From Microbacterium sp. AG238 (GTDB lineage: Bacteria; Actinomycetota; Actinomycetes; Actinomycetales; Microbacteriaceae), in NCBI RefSeq assembly GCF_003610405.1, contig NZ_RAQC01000001.1, positions 2,108,001 through 2,172,000 of the forward strand: 64,000 nucleotides of DNA, in the 5' to 3' direction. The notes beneath the pieces were generated by a model. It worked only from the letters and a program-made list of their open reading frames with translations. It did no database searches and had not been told where the DNA came from. Positions 51,278 to 60,009 of the stretch are shown here, piece by piece. Positions within the stretch are counted from its first letter, which is position 1. Every line of letters starts with the position of its first letter. Made by a program: the position numbers and the translations under genes.

Positions 51278-51532
51278 TCAGTCCGCCGTCGGGGCCGCGC
51301 CCTGGCGGCGGACGAGTGCGTTCAGGAGGGCCTGCTGCTCGTCCGCGGACGAGCGGGCGGCCGAGACGTTCTCGGTCTCGACGGCAGCGACGATCTCGGC
51401 GCGCTGGATACGGGTCGACCGCGGGGCTTCGATGCCGAGCCGGATGCTGTCGCCCTTGACCTCGAGCACCGTGAGCTCGATGTCGTCGCCGATGAGCACC
51501 TTCTCACCGACTCGTCTCGTCAACACCAGCAC
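51278..51532 (-). CDS. csrA: Carbon storage regulator CsrA
   Basis: 84 residues: core MLVLTRRVGEKVLIGDDIEL and VKGDSIRLGIEAPRSTRIQRAE are conserved; a ~20-residue Ala/Gln-rich tail extends beyond the usual ~61-70 residues. CsrA binds GGA motifs in mRNA leaders and controls flagellin synthesis in flagellated bacteria, usually countered by FliW. It is the last gene of the flagellar cluster, 54 bp after flhA on the same strand. No fliW is in the window. Confidence 0.94.
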   Translation of the reverse strand: MLVLTRRVGEKVLIGDDIELTVLEVKGDSIRLGIEAPRSTRIQRAEIVAAVETENVSAARSSADEQQALLNALVRRQGAAPTAD

Positions 51533-51586
51533 TCGATCACCCTACTTTCCGTACGCGCTGCGCGCGCTCCGCGGCCGACGCGAGTC

Positions 51587-53638
51587 TCATGCGGTCGTGA
51601 TGGCCTGCGCGTCGCCGACGGTGTCTCGGACCACGCCCACGGTGTCGATCGCCAGGCCACCCGCCGTCGCCTCGGTGTACGACAGCACAGGCAGACCGTC
51701 CGTCTGCGACGAGATGAGGCGCCGGACGGCGGAACGCAGCGACGGGGCGCACACGAGCACAGGCTCCGGCCCCGGGCCGGCCGCCTCCAGAGCGGCGCGT
51801 GTCGAGGCCACGACCGCCTCGAGCCGATGCGGGTCGAGCGCGATGTGCGGGCCGTCCTCGCTCGGCCGCATGGCCTCGAGCATCGACTGCTCGAGCAGCG
51901 GGTCGATCATGACGATGCGCAGCCGCCCCTGCTCGGCGAACCGCGTCGCAACGGCGGGACCGAGGGCGAGGCGCGCGGTCTCGATCAGGGCGTCGGGGTC
52001 CGCCGTCGTCTTGGCGCGCAACGCGAGTGCCTCGTAGATCCGGGTCAGGTCGTTGATCGGGATGCGCTCGGCGAGAAGGCCTTGCAGCACGCGCTGCACC
52101 TCGGCGAGCGACAGCAGCGCCGGCGTGAGCTCTTCGACGGCCGCGGGGCTGGACTGACGCAGCGTCTCGGTGAGCTGGCGGACGTCTTCGCGGCTGAGCA
52201 GTCGGGCGGCGTGGGCCTGGATGACGGACGAGAGGTGCGTGATGATGACGCTCGCGCGGTCGACGACCGTCGCGCCCGCGAGCTCGGCGCTGTGCCGCAT
52301 CTCGAGGGGCACCCACTTGCCGTCGATCCCGAAGACCGGGTCGGGCGACGACCGGCCGGGCAGGGTCTCGAGCCCCGAGCCGAGGGCGAGGAGCGAGGCC
52401 CGAGGCGCGACGCCGCGACCCGCCTCGATCCCGGCGACCCGGATGACGTAGGTCGACGGCGGCAGTTCGATGCTGTCGCGCGTGCGGACGGGCGGAACGA
52501 TGAGTCCGAGCTCGAGAGCGGTCTTGCGTCGCAGCGCCCGCACGCGTCCGAGCAGGTCGTCGGGGCCGCCGGTGACGAGGTCGACGATGTCGGGAGCGAG
52601 CAGGATCTCGAGCGCGTGCACCCGCATCCGCTCGGCCAGCTCCTCGGGGGTGTCGACGGCGCCGCGAGGATCGACGGCAGGGGCGTCCTCGGCAGCCTGG
52701 GTCTGCTCGCGGCGCCCGACCCGCTGCGCGATGAGCAGCAGGGTCGCGCCGATGACGAGGAAGGGCAGCATCGGCATCCCGGGGATGAACGACATCACGA
52801 TCGCCGCGCCGCCCGCGATCGACAGGGCGTTGCGCGACTGCGTCAGCTGCGCCGCCGCGGCCGAGCCCATGTCGGACTCCGCCCCCGACCGGGTGACGAT
52901 CATGCCCGTCGCGACCGCCATCAGCAGCGCGGGGATCTGCGTGACGAGGCCGTCGCCGATCGTGAGGAGGGCGTAGGTGTTGAGGGCCTCGCCCGCCTCC
53001 ATGCCCTTCGAGAGCATGCCGATCGCGACCCCGCCGACGAGGTTGATGATGATGATGACGAGTCCGGCGATCGCGTCGCCCTTGACGAACTTCGAGGCGC
53101 CGTCCATCGCGCCGTAGAAGTCGGCCTCGGCAGCGATCTCGGCGCGCCGGCGCCGCGCTTCGGCGTCGCTGATGAGACCGGCGTTGAGGTCGGCGTCGAT
53201 CGCCATCTGCTTGCCGGGCATCGCGTCGAGGGTGAACCGGGCGCCCACCTCGGCGACGCGCTCGGCGCCCTTCGTCACGACGACGAACTGGATGACGATG
53301 AGGATCAGGAACACCACGATGCCGATGACGAGCGATCCGCCCACGGCGATCGCGGCGAACGCGTCGATGACCTGTCCCGCGTGCGCCTCGCCCAGCACGA
53401 GCTTCGTCGAGGCGACGTTCAGGCCGAGCCGGAACAGCGTCGCCACCAGCAGCAGTGAGGGGAAGACCGCGAAATCGAGCGGCCGCTTCACGAACATCGC
53501 CGTCAGCAGGATCAGCAGGGCGAACAGGATGTTGGTGATGATGAGGACGTCGAGGATCGGCGGCGGCACCGGCACGATCAGCAGCATGATGATGCCGACG
53601 ACCCCGATCGGCACGAGCGACCTTCTCAGGATGTTCAT
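51587..53638 (-). CDS. flhA: Flagellar export component FlhA
   Basis: 683 residues: about eight membrane segments in the first half, the conserved cytoplasmic FHIPEP loop (VGARFTLDAMPGKQMAIDADLNAG, GAMDGASKFVKGDAIAG), then the large cytoplasmic C-terminal domain that docks export chaperones. FlhA forms the nonameric ring of the flagellar type III export gate. ATG at 53638 overlaps the flhB stop by 4 bp. Length is normal. Confidence 0.96.
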   Translation of the reverse strand: MNILRRSLVPIGVVGIIMLLIVPVPPPILDVLIITNILFALLILLTAMFVKRPLDFAVFPSLLLVATLFRLGLNVASTKLVLGEAHAGQVIDAFAAIAVGGSLVIGIVVFLILIVIQFVVVTKGAERVAEVGARFTLDAMPGKQMAIDADLNAGLISDAEARRRRAEIAAEADFYGAMDGASKFVKGDAIAGLVIIIINLVGGVAIGMLSKGMEAGEALNTYALLTIGDGLVTQIPALLMAVATGMIVTRSGAESDMGSAAAAQLTQSRNALSIAGGAAIVMSFIPGMPMLPFLVIGATLLLIAQRVGRREQTQAAEDAPAVDPRGAVDTPEELAERMRVHALEILLAPDIVDLVTGGPDDLLGRVRALRRKTALELGLIVPPVRTRDSIELPPSTYVIRVAGIEAGRGVAPRASLLALGSGLETLPGRSSPDPVFGIDGKWVPLEMRHSAELAGATVVDRASVIITHLSSVIQAHAARLLSREDVRQLTETLRQSSPAAVEELTPALLSLAEVQRVLQGLLAERIPINDLTRIYEALALRAKTTADPDALIETARLALGPAVATRFAEQGRLRIVMIDPLLEQSMLEAMRPSEDGPHIALDPHRLEAVVASTRAALEAAGPGPEPVLVCAPSLRSAVRRLISSQTDGLPVLSYTEATAGGLAIDTVGVVRDTVGDAQAITTA

Positions 53639-54726
53639 CGGGGTGCCTTCCTCTCGGGAACGGTGTGGACGCCGCGTGCCGCGCCGCGGCGCTTGAGCCC
53701 GTCGACGAAGACGAGCACGCGGGCGACGGCGGTGTAGAGATCGCCGGGGATCTCCTGGCCGAGCTCGCACGCGCCGTGCAGGGCACGGGCGAGCGGGATG
53801 TCGCGGACGAGCGGGACGCCGGCCTCGTGTGCCCGCTCGCGGATGCGTTCGGCGATGAGGCCCTGCCCCTTCGCGACGACCCGCGGCGCCGACTTGCCGG
53901 GCTCGTAGCGCAGCGCGACGGCGATGTGCGTGGGGTTCACGAGCACGACATCCGCATCTCCGACGGCGGCGATCATGCGGTTTCGGCTCATCGCCATCTG
54001 CCGGGCGCGGCGCTGGCTGCGGATGAGCGGGTCGCCCTCGGAGTTCTTGTGCTCGTCGCGCGCTTCCTTCTTCGTCACGCGGGTGTGCTTGCGATTGCGG
54101 CGCATGACGACGAGGACGTCGATCGCGGCCAGCAGGATGCCGACGGCGACGGCGGTGATGAGCAGCGCGGTCACGACGTTCGAGGCGATCTCGAGCAGCC
54201 GGGTGATCGGGTGGGCGCCGCTCATCGTGAGCACGGGCATGAGACCGGCGACGACGAACCACAGGGCGAGGCCGATGGCGGCGGTCTTGAGGAGCGCCTT
54301 CGCGCCTTCCCAGAGGGCCTGCAGGCCGAAGAGCCGCTTGACGCCGTTCAGCACGTTGAACTGCTCGAAGCGCGCCGGCACCCCGCGCAGATGGACGCCG
54401 CCCTGGGCGACCGACCCGACGATCGCGACGATCGCGACGGCGAGCAGCGCCGTGCCGACGACGGCCGGGATGCTGCCGAGCGCCGACGACAGGACGGCGA
54501 CGGCGTGCTCGGGGTCGGGGTGGCGGATGACGGCGGCGATCTCGACGAACTGCGCGGCCCCGGCATCCGCGCCCGCCCCGATCATGGCGGGGAGGACCAG
54601 CGCGACGGTGCCGATCGCGAGCCAGGCGGACAGGTCCTGGCTGCGCGAGAGCTTGCCCTTGCGATGAGCCTCGCGCAGCTGCCGGCGGCTCGCCTGCTCG
54701 GTGCGTTCCCCGCTGTCGCTGCTCAT
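53635..54726 (-). CDS. flhB: Flagellar export switch FlhB
   Basis: 363 residues, four membrane segments and a C-terminal cytoplasmic domain with the self-cleaving NPTH motif (Asn264-Pro265). FlhB changes export specificity from rod/hook to filament proteins when the hook reaches length. ERTEQASRRQLREAHRKGK at the N-terminus is typical. 13 bp after fliR. Confidence 0.95.
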   Translation of the reverse strand: MSSDSGERTEQASRRQLREAHRKGKLSRSQDLSAWLAIGTVALVLPAMIGAGADAGAAQFVEIAAVIRHPDPEHAVAVLSSALGSIPAVVGTALLAVAIVAIVGSVAQGGVHLRGVPARFEQFNVLNGVKRLFGLQALWEGAKALLKTAAIGLALWFVVAGLMPVLTMSGAHPITRLLEIASNVVTALLITAVAVGILLAAIDVLVVMRRNRKHTRVTKKEARDEHKNSEGDPLIRSQRRARQMAMSRNRMIAAVGDADVVLVNPTHIAVALRYEPGKSAPRVVAKGQGLIAERIRERAHEAGVPLVRDIPLARALHGACELGQEIPGDLYTAVARVLVFVDGLKRRGAARGVHTVPERKAPR

Positions 54727-54739
54727 GAGGCGCCGCCGT

Positions 54740-55501
54740 TCATCGGGTTCCGCCGATCAGCAGGCCGGTCGCCTGGTCGGTGAGCGCCCCGACGACGGCG
54801 GGCAGGGCGAGGATGACGCTGCCGGCGAGGAGGAACGTCAGGATGATCTTCAGCGGGAATCCGAGCGCGAACGCGTTGAGCGCCGGGGCGACGCGGCTGA
54901 CGAGCCCGAGCGCGATGTCGGCGAGGAAGAGCACGAGCAGCAGGGGACCGGCGATCTGCAACGCGGCCACGAGCAGCTGCGACGCCGTGTCGACCAGCAG
55001 CTCGACCGGGCGGGCGAGGTCGAGCATCCCGTCGACGGGGACGGCCGTGAAACTCCGGGCCAGCCCCGCGAGGATGAGCTGGTAGCCGTTGCTCGCGAAG
55101 AGCAGGGCGAGGGCGATCATCTGGAACAGGCGCGTGAACTGGGCGCCGTTGACGTTCATCTGCGGATCGAAGCCCTGCGCGAGCTGGAATCCGCCGAAGA
55201 CGTCGATCAGGCCGCCGGCCGACTGCACGACGGCGAAGCACGTCATCACGAGGAAGCCGAGCAGCGCCCCCGTGACGACCTGAGCGGTCAGGGCGAGGAA
55301 GAAGGCGCCGGTGTCGAGGCTCTGGTAGCCCGGCGCCACCGTGCCGCTGAGGGCGAGGGCGACGCCGATCGCGACCATCGCCTTGATGCGGGCCGGGAAA
55401 GCGCCGTACGAGAAGGGCGGGGCCGTGAAGACGAAGGCGGTCGTGCGGACCGCGGCGAGTCCCGTGGCCTCGATCCAGGCGAAGTCGAGCAGCAGCTGCA
55501 T
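54740..55501 (-). CDS. fliR: Flagellar export component FliR
   Basis: 253 residues with about six membrane segments, beginning MQLLLDFAWIEATGLAAVRT, with PARIKAMVAIGVALAL and GFDPQMNVNGAQFTRLFQMIA family stretches. With FliP and FliQ it makes the export channel at the membrane. ATG at 55501, one base after the fliQ stop. Confidence 0.93.
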   Translation of the reverse strand: MQLLLDFAWIEATGLAAVRTTAFVFTAPPFSYGAFPARIKAMVAIGVALALSGTVAPGYQSLDTGAFFLALTAQVVTGALLGFLVMTCFAVVQSAGGLIDVFGGFQLAQGFDPQMNVNGAQFTRLFQMIALALLFASNGYQLILAGLARSFTAVPVDGMLDLARPVELLVDTASQLLVAALQIAGPLLLVLFLADIALGLVSRVAPALNAFALGFPLKIILTFLLAGSVILALPAVVGALTDQATGLLIGGTR

Positions 55502-55502
55502 C

Positions 55503-55778
55503 TCAGCCGCCCGAGAGCAGGTGCGGGATGCGGTCGAACATGGTGTGCGTGAAGGCGATCGCCTCGGCGATCATCCAGTGCCCGCACACGACGAGTGCGA
55601 TCGCGACGGCGACGGCCTTCGGCACGAACGAGAGCGTGACCTCCTGGATCTGCGTGATCGACTGCAGGAGCGAGATGGCGAAGCCGACCACGAGTGCCGT
55701 GATCAGCAGCGGGGCGGCCAGCTTCGCGGCGAGCACGACGCCCTCCATGCCGATGTCGAGGACGGCCTCAGGGTTCAC
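55503..55778 (-). CDS. fliQ: Flagellar export component FliQ
   Basis: 91 residues with two membrane helices, beginning MNPEAVLDIGMEGVVLAAK, with LLQSITQIQEVTLSFVPKAVAV as the family signature. GTG start at 55778. Packed between fliP and fliR. Confidence 0.95.
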   Translation of the reverse strand: MNPEAVLDIGMEGVVLAAKLAAPLLITALVVGFAISLLQSITQIQEVTLSFVPKAVAVAIALVVCGHWMIAEAIAFTHTMFDRIPHLLSGG

Positions 55779-55790
55779 GCGTGCCCCCGG

Positions 55791-56525
55791 TCATCCGCCC
55801 GCTCCGTAGCTCTCCATGAGCGTGCGGAGGATGAGCCCCCACCCGTCGACGAGCACGAAGAGGAGGATCTTGAAGGGCAGCGAGATCATCACCGGCGGGA
55901 GCATCATCATGCCCATCGACATCAGCGCCGCCGCGACGACGAGGTCGATGACGAGGAACGGGACGAAGATGACGAAGCCGATGATGAAGGCCGCGCGCAG
56001 CTCCGAGATCATGAACGCGGGGATGAGGGTGATCATCGGGACGCTCGCCGGGTCCTGGGGGTTGTCGGCCCCCGCGAACCGGGTCATGAGCGCGAGGTCC
56101 TCCTCACGCGTGAACGACAGCATCCACGTGCGCAGCGGGTCGGAGCCGACGCCCACGGCGTCGGTGAACGTCATCGAGCCGTCGACGTAGGGCTGCACCG
56201 CGACCGTGTTGATCTCGGTGAGCACCGGCCACATCACGAAGAGGGTGAGGAACAGGGCGAGGCCCGCGAGCACCTGGTTGGGCGGGATCGTGGGCAGCGA
56301 GAGGGCGTTCCGGGTCATCGCCAGCACGACGAAGATCTTCGTGAACGACGACATCATGAGCAGCAGCGCGGGGGCGACCGACAGCAGCGTGATGCCGATG
56401 AGCGTGAGCACCGACGACGAGGGCGTTCCGTCGATGCCGTTGATGTCGACCGATACCCCGCCGTTCGGCGGCGGCGCCGAGGCGGCGACGAGCACGAGCG
56501 CGCCGAGCGCGCCGCCCGAGATCAC
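55791..56525 (-). CDS. fliP: Flagellar export component FliP
   Basis: 244 residues with four membrane helices. An N-terminal signal-like hydrophobic stretch is expected for FliP. SSFTKIFVVLAMTRNALSLPTIPPNQVLAGLALFLT-type sequence, split here as SFTKIFVVLAMTRNAL and IPPNQVLAGLALFLT, and MGMMMLPPVMISLPFKILLF are signatures. GTG start at 56525 overlaps the fliO stop by 4 bp. Confidence 0.95.
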   Translation of the reverse strand: MISGGALGALVLVAASAPPPNGGVSVDINGIDGTPSSSVLTLIGITLLSVAPALLLMMSSFTKIFVVLAMTRNALSLPTIPPNQVLAGLALFLTLFVMWPVLTEINTVAVQPYVDGSMTFTDAVGVGSDPLRTWMLSFTREEDLALMTRFAGADNPQDPASVPMITLIPAFMISELRAAFIIGFVIFVPFLVIDLVVAAALMSMGMMMLPPVMISLPFKILLFVLVDGWGLILRTLMESYGAGG

Positions 56526-56986
56526 GCGCCCAGGGCCCGGCGCAGCACCTGTGCGGCATCACGCGCGGTCATGATCGCCGGGCGGGCGGTGCGTTCGGCG
56601 CGGGCCTGCGATCGCAGGAGGGGCACCGGCGGGCTCAGGGGCGCGCCGCCCGCGACATCCCGCAGAGCCGGACGGCTCGTGCCGAGCTCGTCGTGCTCGG
56701 CATCCCGTGACGGGGCATCGGAGGCAGGGTCGATCCGATCGAGCATCGACACGCCGCCCTCGGTGATGCCGAGCACGTAGCGGGCGCCGTCGATCTCGAC
56801 CACGGCGACCTGCGCCTTCGGCCCGATGCCGCGCTTGGCGACGACGGTGATGTCGGTGACGGCATCCGAGCGTGCCGACCTGCGGCTCCGCGCGCCTCTC
56901 GCCCGGGCGCCCGCCGCACCGCCGAGGCCGCCGATGCCGCCGCCGCGCGAGAAGCGGCGCTGCAGCACCCACACGATCGCGAGCAC
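56522..56986 (-). CDS. fliO: Flagellar biosynthetic protein FliO, start uncertain
   Basis: At least 154 residues: an N-terminal membrane segment, a basic region, a small beta domain (VVAKRGIGPKAQVAVVEIDG, YVLGITEGGVSML) typical of FliO, and a disordered tail. FliO helps FliP assemble. The GTG at 56986 is the first standard start in this frame, but it falls in the middle of a hydrophobic run: the codons upstream read DDLLLALRVVVSLGVVLAIV, open back past the fliN stop. A CTG at 57025 or 57022, with GGAGG 13-16 bases upstream, or an ATC at 57034, would give the full helix. Coordinates here follow the conservative GTG. Confidence 0.78.
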   Translation of the reverse strand: MLAIVWVLQRRFSRGGGIGGLGGAAGARARGARSRRSARSDAVTDITVVAKRGIGPKAQVAVVEIDGARYVLGITEGGVSMLDRIDPASDAPSRDAEHDELGTSRPALRDVAGGAPLSPPVPLLRSQARAERTARPAIMTARDAAQVLRRALGA

Positions 56987-57035
56987 GACGCCGAGGGAGA
57001 CGACGACGCGCAGTGCAAGCAGCAGATCGTCGATG

Positions 57036-57686
57036 TCAGGCCTCCGCGTTCTCGATGATCCGCGTGATGCGCACCGCGTAGTCCTGGTCGACGACGACGA
57101 TCTCGCCGTGCGCGATGAGGCGGCCGTTGAGCTTGACGTCGGCGGGGGCGCCGGCCGAACGGTCGAGCTCGATGATGCGGCCGGGCTCGAGGTCGAGCAC
57201 GTCGCGCACGGTCATGCGCGTGCGGCCGACCTCGACCGTCAGCTCCATCTCGACGCCTGCGATGCGCTGCAGGCGACGAGGCGAGGCCGCGGCGGGGTGC
57301 GATACGCGAACCGCGAGGCGCCCGATCACGCGGGCATCCTCGTCGACGAGGTCGAACACCTGCGCGGCGGGGTGCGCGAAGAGCGCCGAGGCGTCTCCGA
57401 TCGTCGCCTCGCCGAGCACGCTCGGGCCGAAGGCCGTCGCGGCGGCGTCGAGGGCGTCGCGCAACCGCTCGTGCAACGGCAGTCCGGCGTCAGCGCCGAC
57501 GAGCGCCGACTCGTCGAACACGACGACCGCGAGCGCCGCGCTCGTGTCGCCGACCGACGAGACGATGACCGCATCGCCGGTCTCGCCCGCGTTCGTGCCG
57601 GGTCGGGCCGTGATGCGCGACGCCGTGGGCAGCCGGTCGGCGAATGCGGCCGCGGCCGCGGCCTCGTGGGTGGTGGTGCTGGTCAT
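57036..57686 (-). CDS. fliN: Flagellar motor switch protein FliN
   Basis: 216 residues. The C-terminal SpoA/FliMN_C domain (about 140-216) has RIAGVEMELTVEVGRTRMTVRDVL, in parts, then LEPGRIIELDRSAGAPADVKLNGRLI. An N-terminal extension of ~130 residues resembles a CheC/FliY-like part (VLGEATIGDASALFAHPAA), so this may be the longer FliN/FliY type. It forms the lower part of the C-ring. ATG at 57686 overlaps the fliM stop by 4 bp. Confidence 0.9.
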   Translation of the reverse strand: MTSTTTHEAAAAAAFADRLPTASRITARPGTNAGETGDAVIVSSVGDTSAALAVVVFDESALVGADAGLPLHERLRDALDAAATAFGPSVLGEATIGDASALFAHPAAQVFDLVDEDARVIGRLAVRVSHPAAASPRRLQRIAGVEMELTVEVGRTRMTVRDVLDLEPGRIIELDRSAGAPADVKLNGRLIAHGEIVVVDQDYAVRITRIIENAEA

Positions 57687-58612
57687 GACGACTCCTCGGA
57701 CAGCGCGGGGGAGAGATCGGATGCCGTCACGACGCACGCGAGGCGCGCGCCGTGCGACCCGATGGCAGCGGATGCGACGACGTGTTCGTCGACGGCGAGA
57801 TCGAGGGGACGCTCGGCCGCGTGTGCGAGCGAGATGACGTCGCCGACCGCGAGGTCGAGGACCTCGGCGGGCCGCACGGCGCGCGGCGCGAGCCGCAGCG
57901 TCACCTCGACGGGGGTCTGCTCGATGTGCCGGCGGACGAGGCCGGGGTCGTTCGTCGCACGCGGCGCCGAAGCGCTGTCGGACAGGCGTTCGAGCAACGT
58001 CGCGGCGGGGAGGGCGATCGTCGCGGTCTCGGTGCGGTCGGCCAGGCGCATCGAGAACCGGGCGACGACCACGAGGTCCTGACCGCCGACGACCTGGGCG
58101 AAGGCGGCGTTGTACTGCACCGCGCCGACGCTCAGCTCGCGGGGCAGCAGCGAGCCGAGGGCCGTGCGGAGATGCCCGAGGGTCTCGTCCATGAGCGACC
58201 GGATCAGCGCCTGCTCGATCGCCGTGAGAGCGCGGGCCTCCGGGCGCTGCGAGCCGTCGCCACCGAGCATCTTCACGATCCACGACAGGGCCGACGGCAG
58301 GGGGAACTCGATGACGGCGCGGTCGTCGGAAGCGGCATCCGAGCACAGCACGAGCGTCGTCGTGGGCGGGACCGTCGCGACGTACTCGTCGTATGTCTCC
58401 AGGCTCACCCGTTCGAGGGCGATGTGCGCGCGCACGCGGGCCTTCGCAGCGAGGAGCATCGCCCACTGACGTGCAAAGGCGTCGAAGGCTCCCGCCAGGG
58501 CGCGCGTGTGCTCTCGGGACAGCGCCGCGGGTCGGCCGAAGTCGTAGCGTTCCGGGGCCGCGGTCGCGGCATCCTCGGTTCGCGCGCTCGGGGCGATCGG
58601 CACGGTCTGCAC
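57683..58612 (-). CDS. fliM: Flagellar motor switch protein FliM
   Basis: 309 residues. YDFGRPAALSREHTRALAGAFDAFA marks the start of the FliM middle domain (split: YDFGRPAALSREHTRAL); ALTAIEQALIRSLMDETLGHL and the C-terminal SpoA domain (VEVTLRLAPRAVRPAEVLDL) follow. FliM passes the CheY-P signal to the rotor. Only 22 residues precede YDF, and the EIDALL-type CheY-binding peptide found in many FliM proteins is not visible. GTG at 58612. A 590-bp gap with repeats separates it from motB. Confidence 0.9.
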   Translation of the reverse strand: MQTVPIAPSARTEDAATAAPERYDFGRPAALSREHTRALAGAFDAFARQWAMLLAAKARVRAHIALERVSLETYDEYVATVPPTTTLVLCSDAASDDRAVIEFPLPSALSWIVKMLGGDGSQRPEARALTAIEQALIRSLMDETLGHLRTALGSLLPRELSVGAVQYNAAFAQVVGGQDLVVVARFSMRLADRTETATIALPAATLLERLSDSASAPRATNDPGLVRRHIEQTPVEVTLRLAPRAVRPAEVLDLAVGDVISLAHAAERPLDLAVDEHVVASAAIGSHGARLACVVTASDLSPALSEESS

Positions 58613-58680
58613 GGCGGGGACTATCGGTCACGCGTGCGGCTCCGTTAGGCGCGGGCCGCGCACGCTCGGCGTCGCGGGCT

Positions 58681-59178
58681 TGGGTTGGGGTGGCAGTTCG
58701 CGCCCGTTCGGGGCCCGGGTTGGGGCGGGAGGTGCCAGCTGGGTGCTGGGGGTGGTGTGGGCTTGGGTTGGGGTGGCAGTTCGCGCCCGTTCGGGGCTCG
58801 GGTTGGGGTGGGAGCTGCCAGGTGGGTGCTGGGGGTGGTGTGGGCTCGGGTTGGGGTGGCAGTTCGCGCCCGCTCGGAGCCTGGGTTGGGGTGGGGGCTG
58901 CCAGGTGAGTGCTGGCCGCGGGCGCGCGCCAGGGTTGGGTTGGCATGTGCTGCACTCAGTGCCCGGTTGGGGCGGGAGCTGGCGGGCAGATGCTGGCTAG
59001 GGCTCTGGTTCGGGCGCGGGCTGGACCAGGGTTGGCAGTGGCTGCCCACTCAGAGCCCGGTTTGGGGCGGGAGTTGCCATCTGGATGCTGGGTGTGGGCG
59101 CGCGTCGGCTTTGGGTTGGCAGTTGCTGCCCGCTCGGGGCCTGGGATGAGGTGGGAGCTGCCAGGTGAGCGCTGGCCA
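58681..59178. repeat. Tandem array of six ~83-bp repeats between motB and fliM
   Basis: Units begin at about 58681, 58764, 58847, 58931, 59027 and 59110; the first three spacings are 83, 83 and 84 bp, the fourth 96, the fifth 83. Each begins TGGGTTGGGGTGGCAGTT or a variant, continues CGCGCCCG and ends with GGAGCTGCCAGGTG or similar, so TGGCAG and CTGCCA can pair as a long weak hairpin. The first three units are most alike and the last three more degenerate. The rest of the motB-fliM gap shows no gene. Low-complexity frames run through it on all strands and are not coding. A related pair lies at 16542-16690. Confidence 0.85.
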
Positions 59179-59199
59179 GCGCGACGGCGCGGCGCGGGG

Positions 59200-60009
59200 T
59201 CAGCCGTCGGCGGCGGCGAGGCCGGCGAGCTCGCCGCGCACCTGGGCGTCGGCATCCGAGAGCACGACGATGTCGACGCGACGGTTCTGGGCGAGGGCCT
59301 CCGCGCTCGACCCCTCCGCGAGGGGCCGCGACGATCCGAAGCCCACCGAGCTGATGCGCTCGCGGGCCACGCCGCGCGCGTCGACGAGGTAGCCGAGCAC
59401 GCCGTTGGCCCGCGCGGTCGAGAGCTCCCAGTTGTCGACGAAGGGCGCGATGGCGGGTCGGGCGTCGGCGTGACCCTCGACCGAGATGAGGTGCGTGTCG
59501 GCGGCGAGAACGGCTCCCGCGGCGTCGAGCACGGCCCGGGCGCGATCGCTCAGGTCGGTGCTGTTGGTGTCGAAGAACGTCTCGGCGCTCACGAGACCGA
59601 TCGTGAGACCCCGGTCGTCGATCGTGAAGGTCGCGGCGTCGCCCAGGCCCTGCTCGGCGAGAGCACCCTCGAGTCGTGAGCGCAGGTCGTCGAGCGAGCT
59701 GTACTCCTGCTCGGCCGGCGTCGGCCCGGTCGGCGTCTCGACGAACCCCTCGCCCTCTTCGTCGATGAGCTCGGGCGGCACGACGACACCCTCCGAGACG
59801 TCACGGGTCTCGGAGATCTCCGAACCGAACCCCGTCGCGAGCGAGGCGCGCAGCTGCTCGAACTTCTCCTGGTCGACGTTGGACATCGCGAACATGACGA
59901 TGAACATGCACATCATCACGGTGATCATGTCGAGGTACGACGCCATCCAGCGCTCGTCGGGGCCCTCGTGCGAGGACTCCATGACGCGGCGGCGACGCGG
60001 CGCGCTCAT
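59200..60009 (-). CDS. motB: Flagellar stator protein MotB
   Basis: 269 residues. N-terminal membrane segment with the ion-carrying Asp27 (WMASYLDMITVMMCMFIVMF), a plug/linker region, and an OmpA-like peptidoglycan-binding domain: VEGHADARPA and NWELSTARANGVLGYLV. With MotA it forms the torque-generating stator. ATG at 60009 overlaps the motA stop (ATGA); ATG at residue 10 is possible too. Confidence 0.95.
   Translation of the reverse strand: MSAPRRRRVMESSHEGPDERWMASYLDMITVMMCMFIVMFAMSNVDQEKFEQLRASLATGFGSEISETRDVSEGVVVPPELIDEEGEGFVETPTGPTPAEQEYSSLDDLRSRLEGALAEQGLGDAATFTIDDRGLTIGLVSAETFFDTNSTDLSDRARAVLDAAGAVLAADTHLISVEGHADARPAIAPFVDNWELSTARANGVLGYLVDARGVARERISSVGFGSSRPLAEGSSAEALAQNRRVDIVVLSDADAQVRGELAGLAAADG

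Noticed and set aside
58613-59199. Long low-complexity reading frames through the motB-fliM repeat array (Pro/Asn/Thr-rich on one strand, Gly/Trp-rich on the other)
   Set aside because: They are open on several frames because the repeat is GC-rich and lacks stops; no start with ribosome site, no family likeness, and the units vary in length by non-multiples of three.
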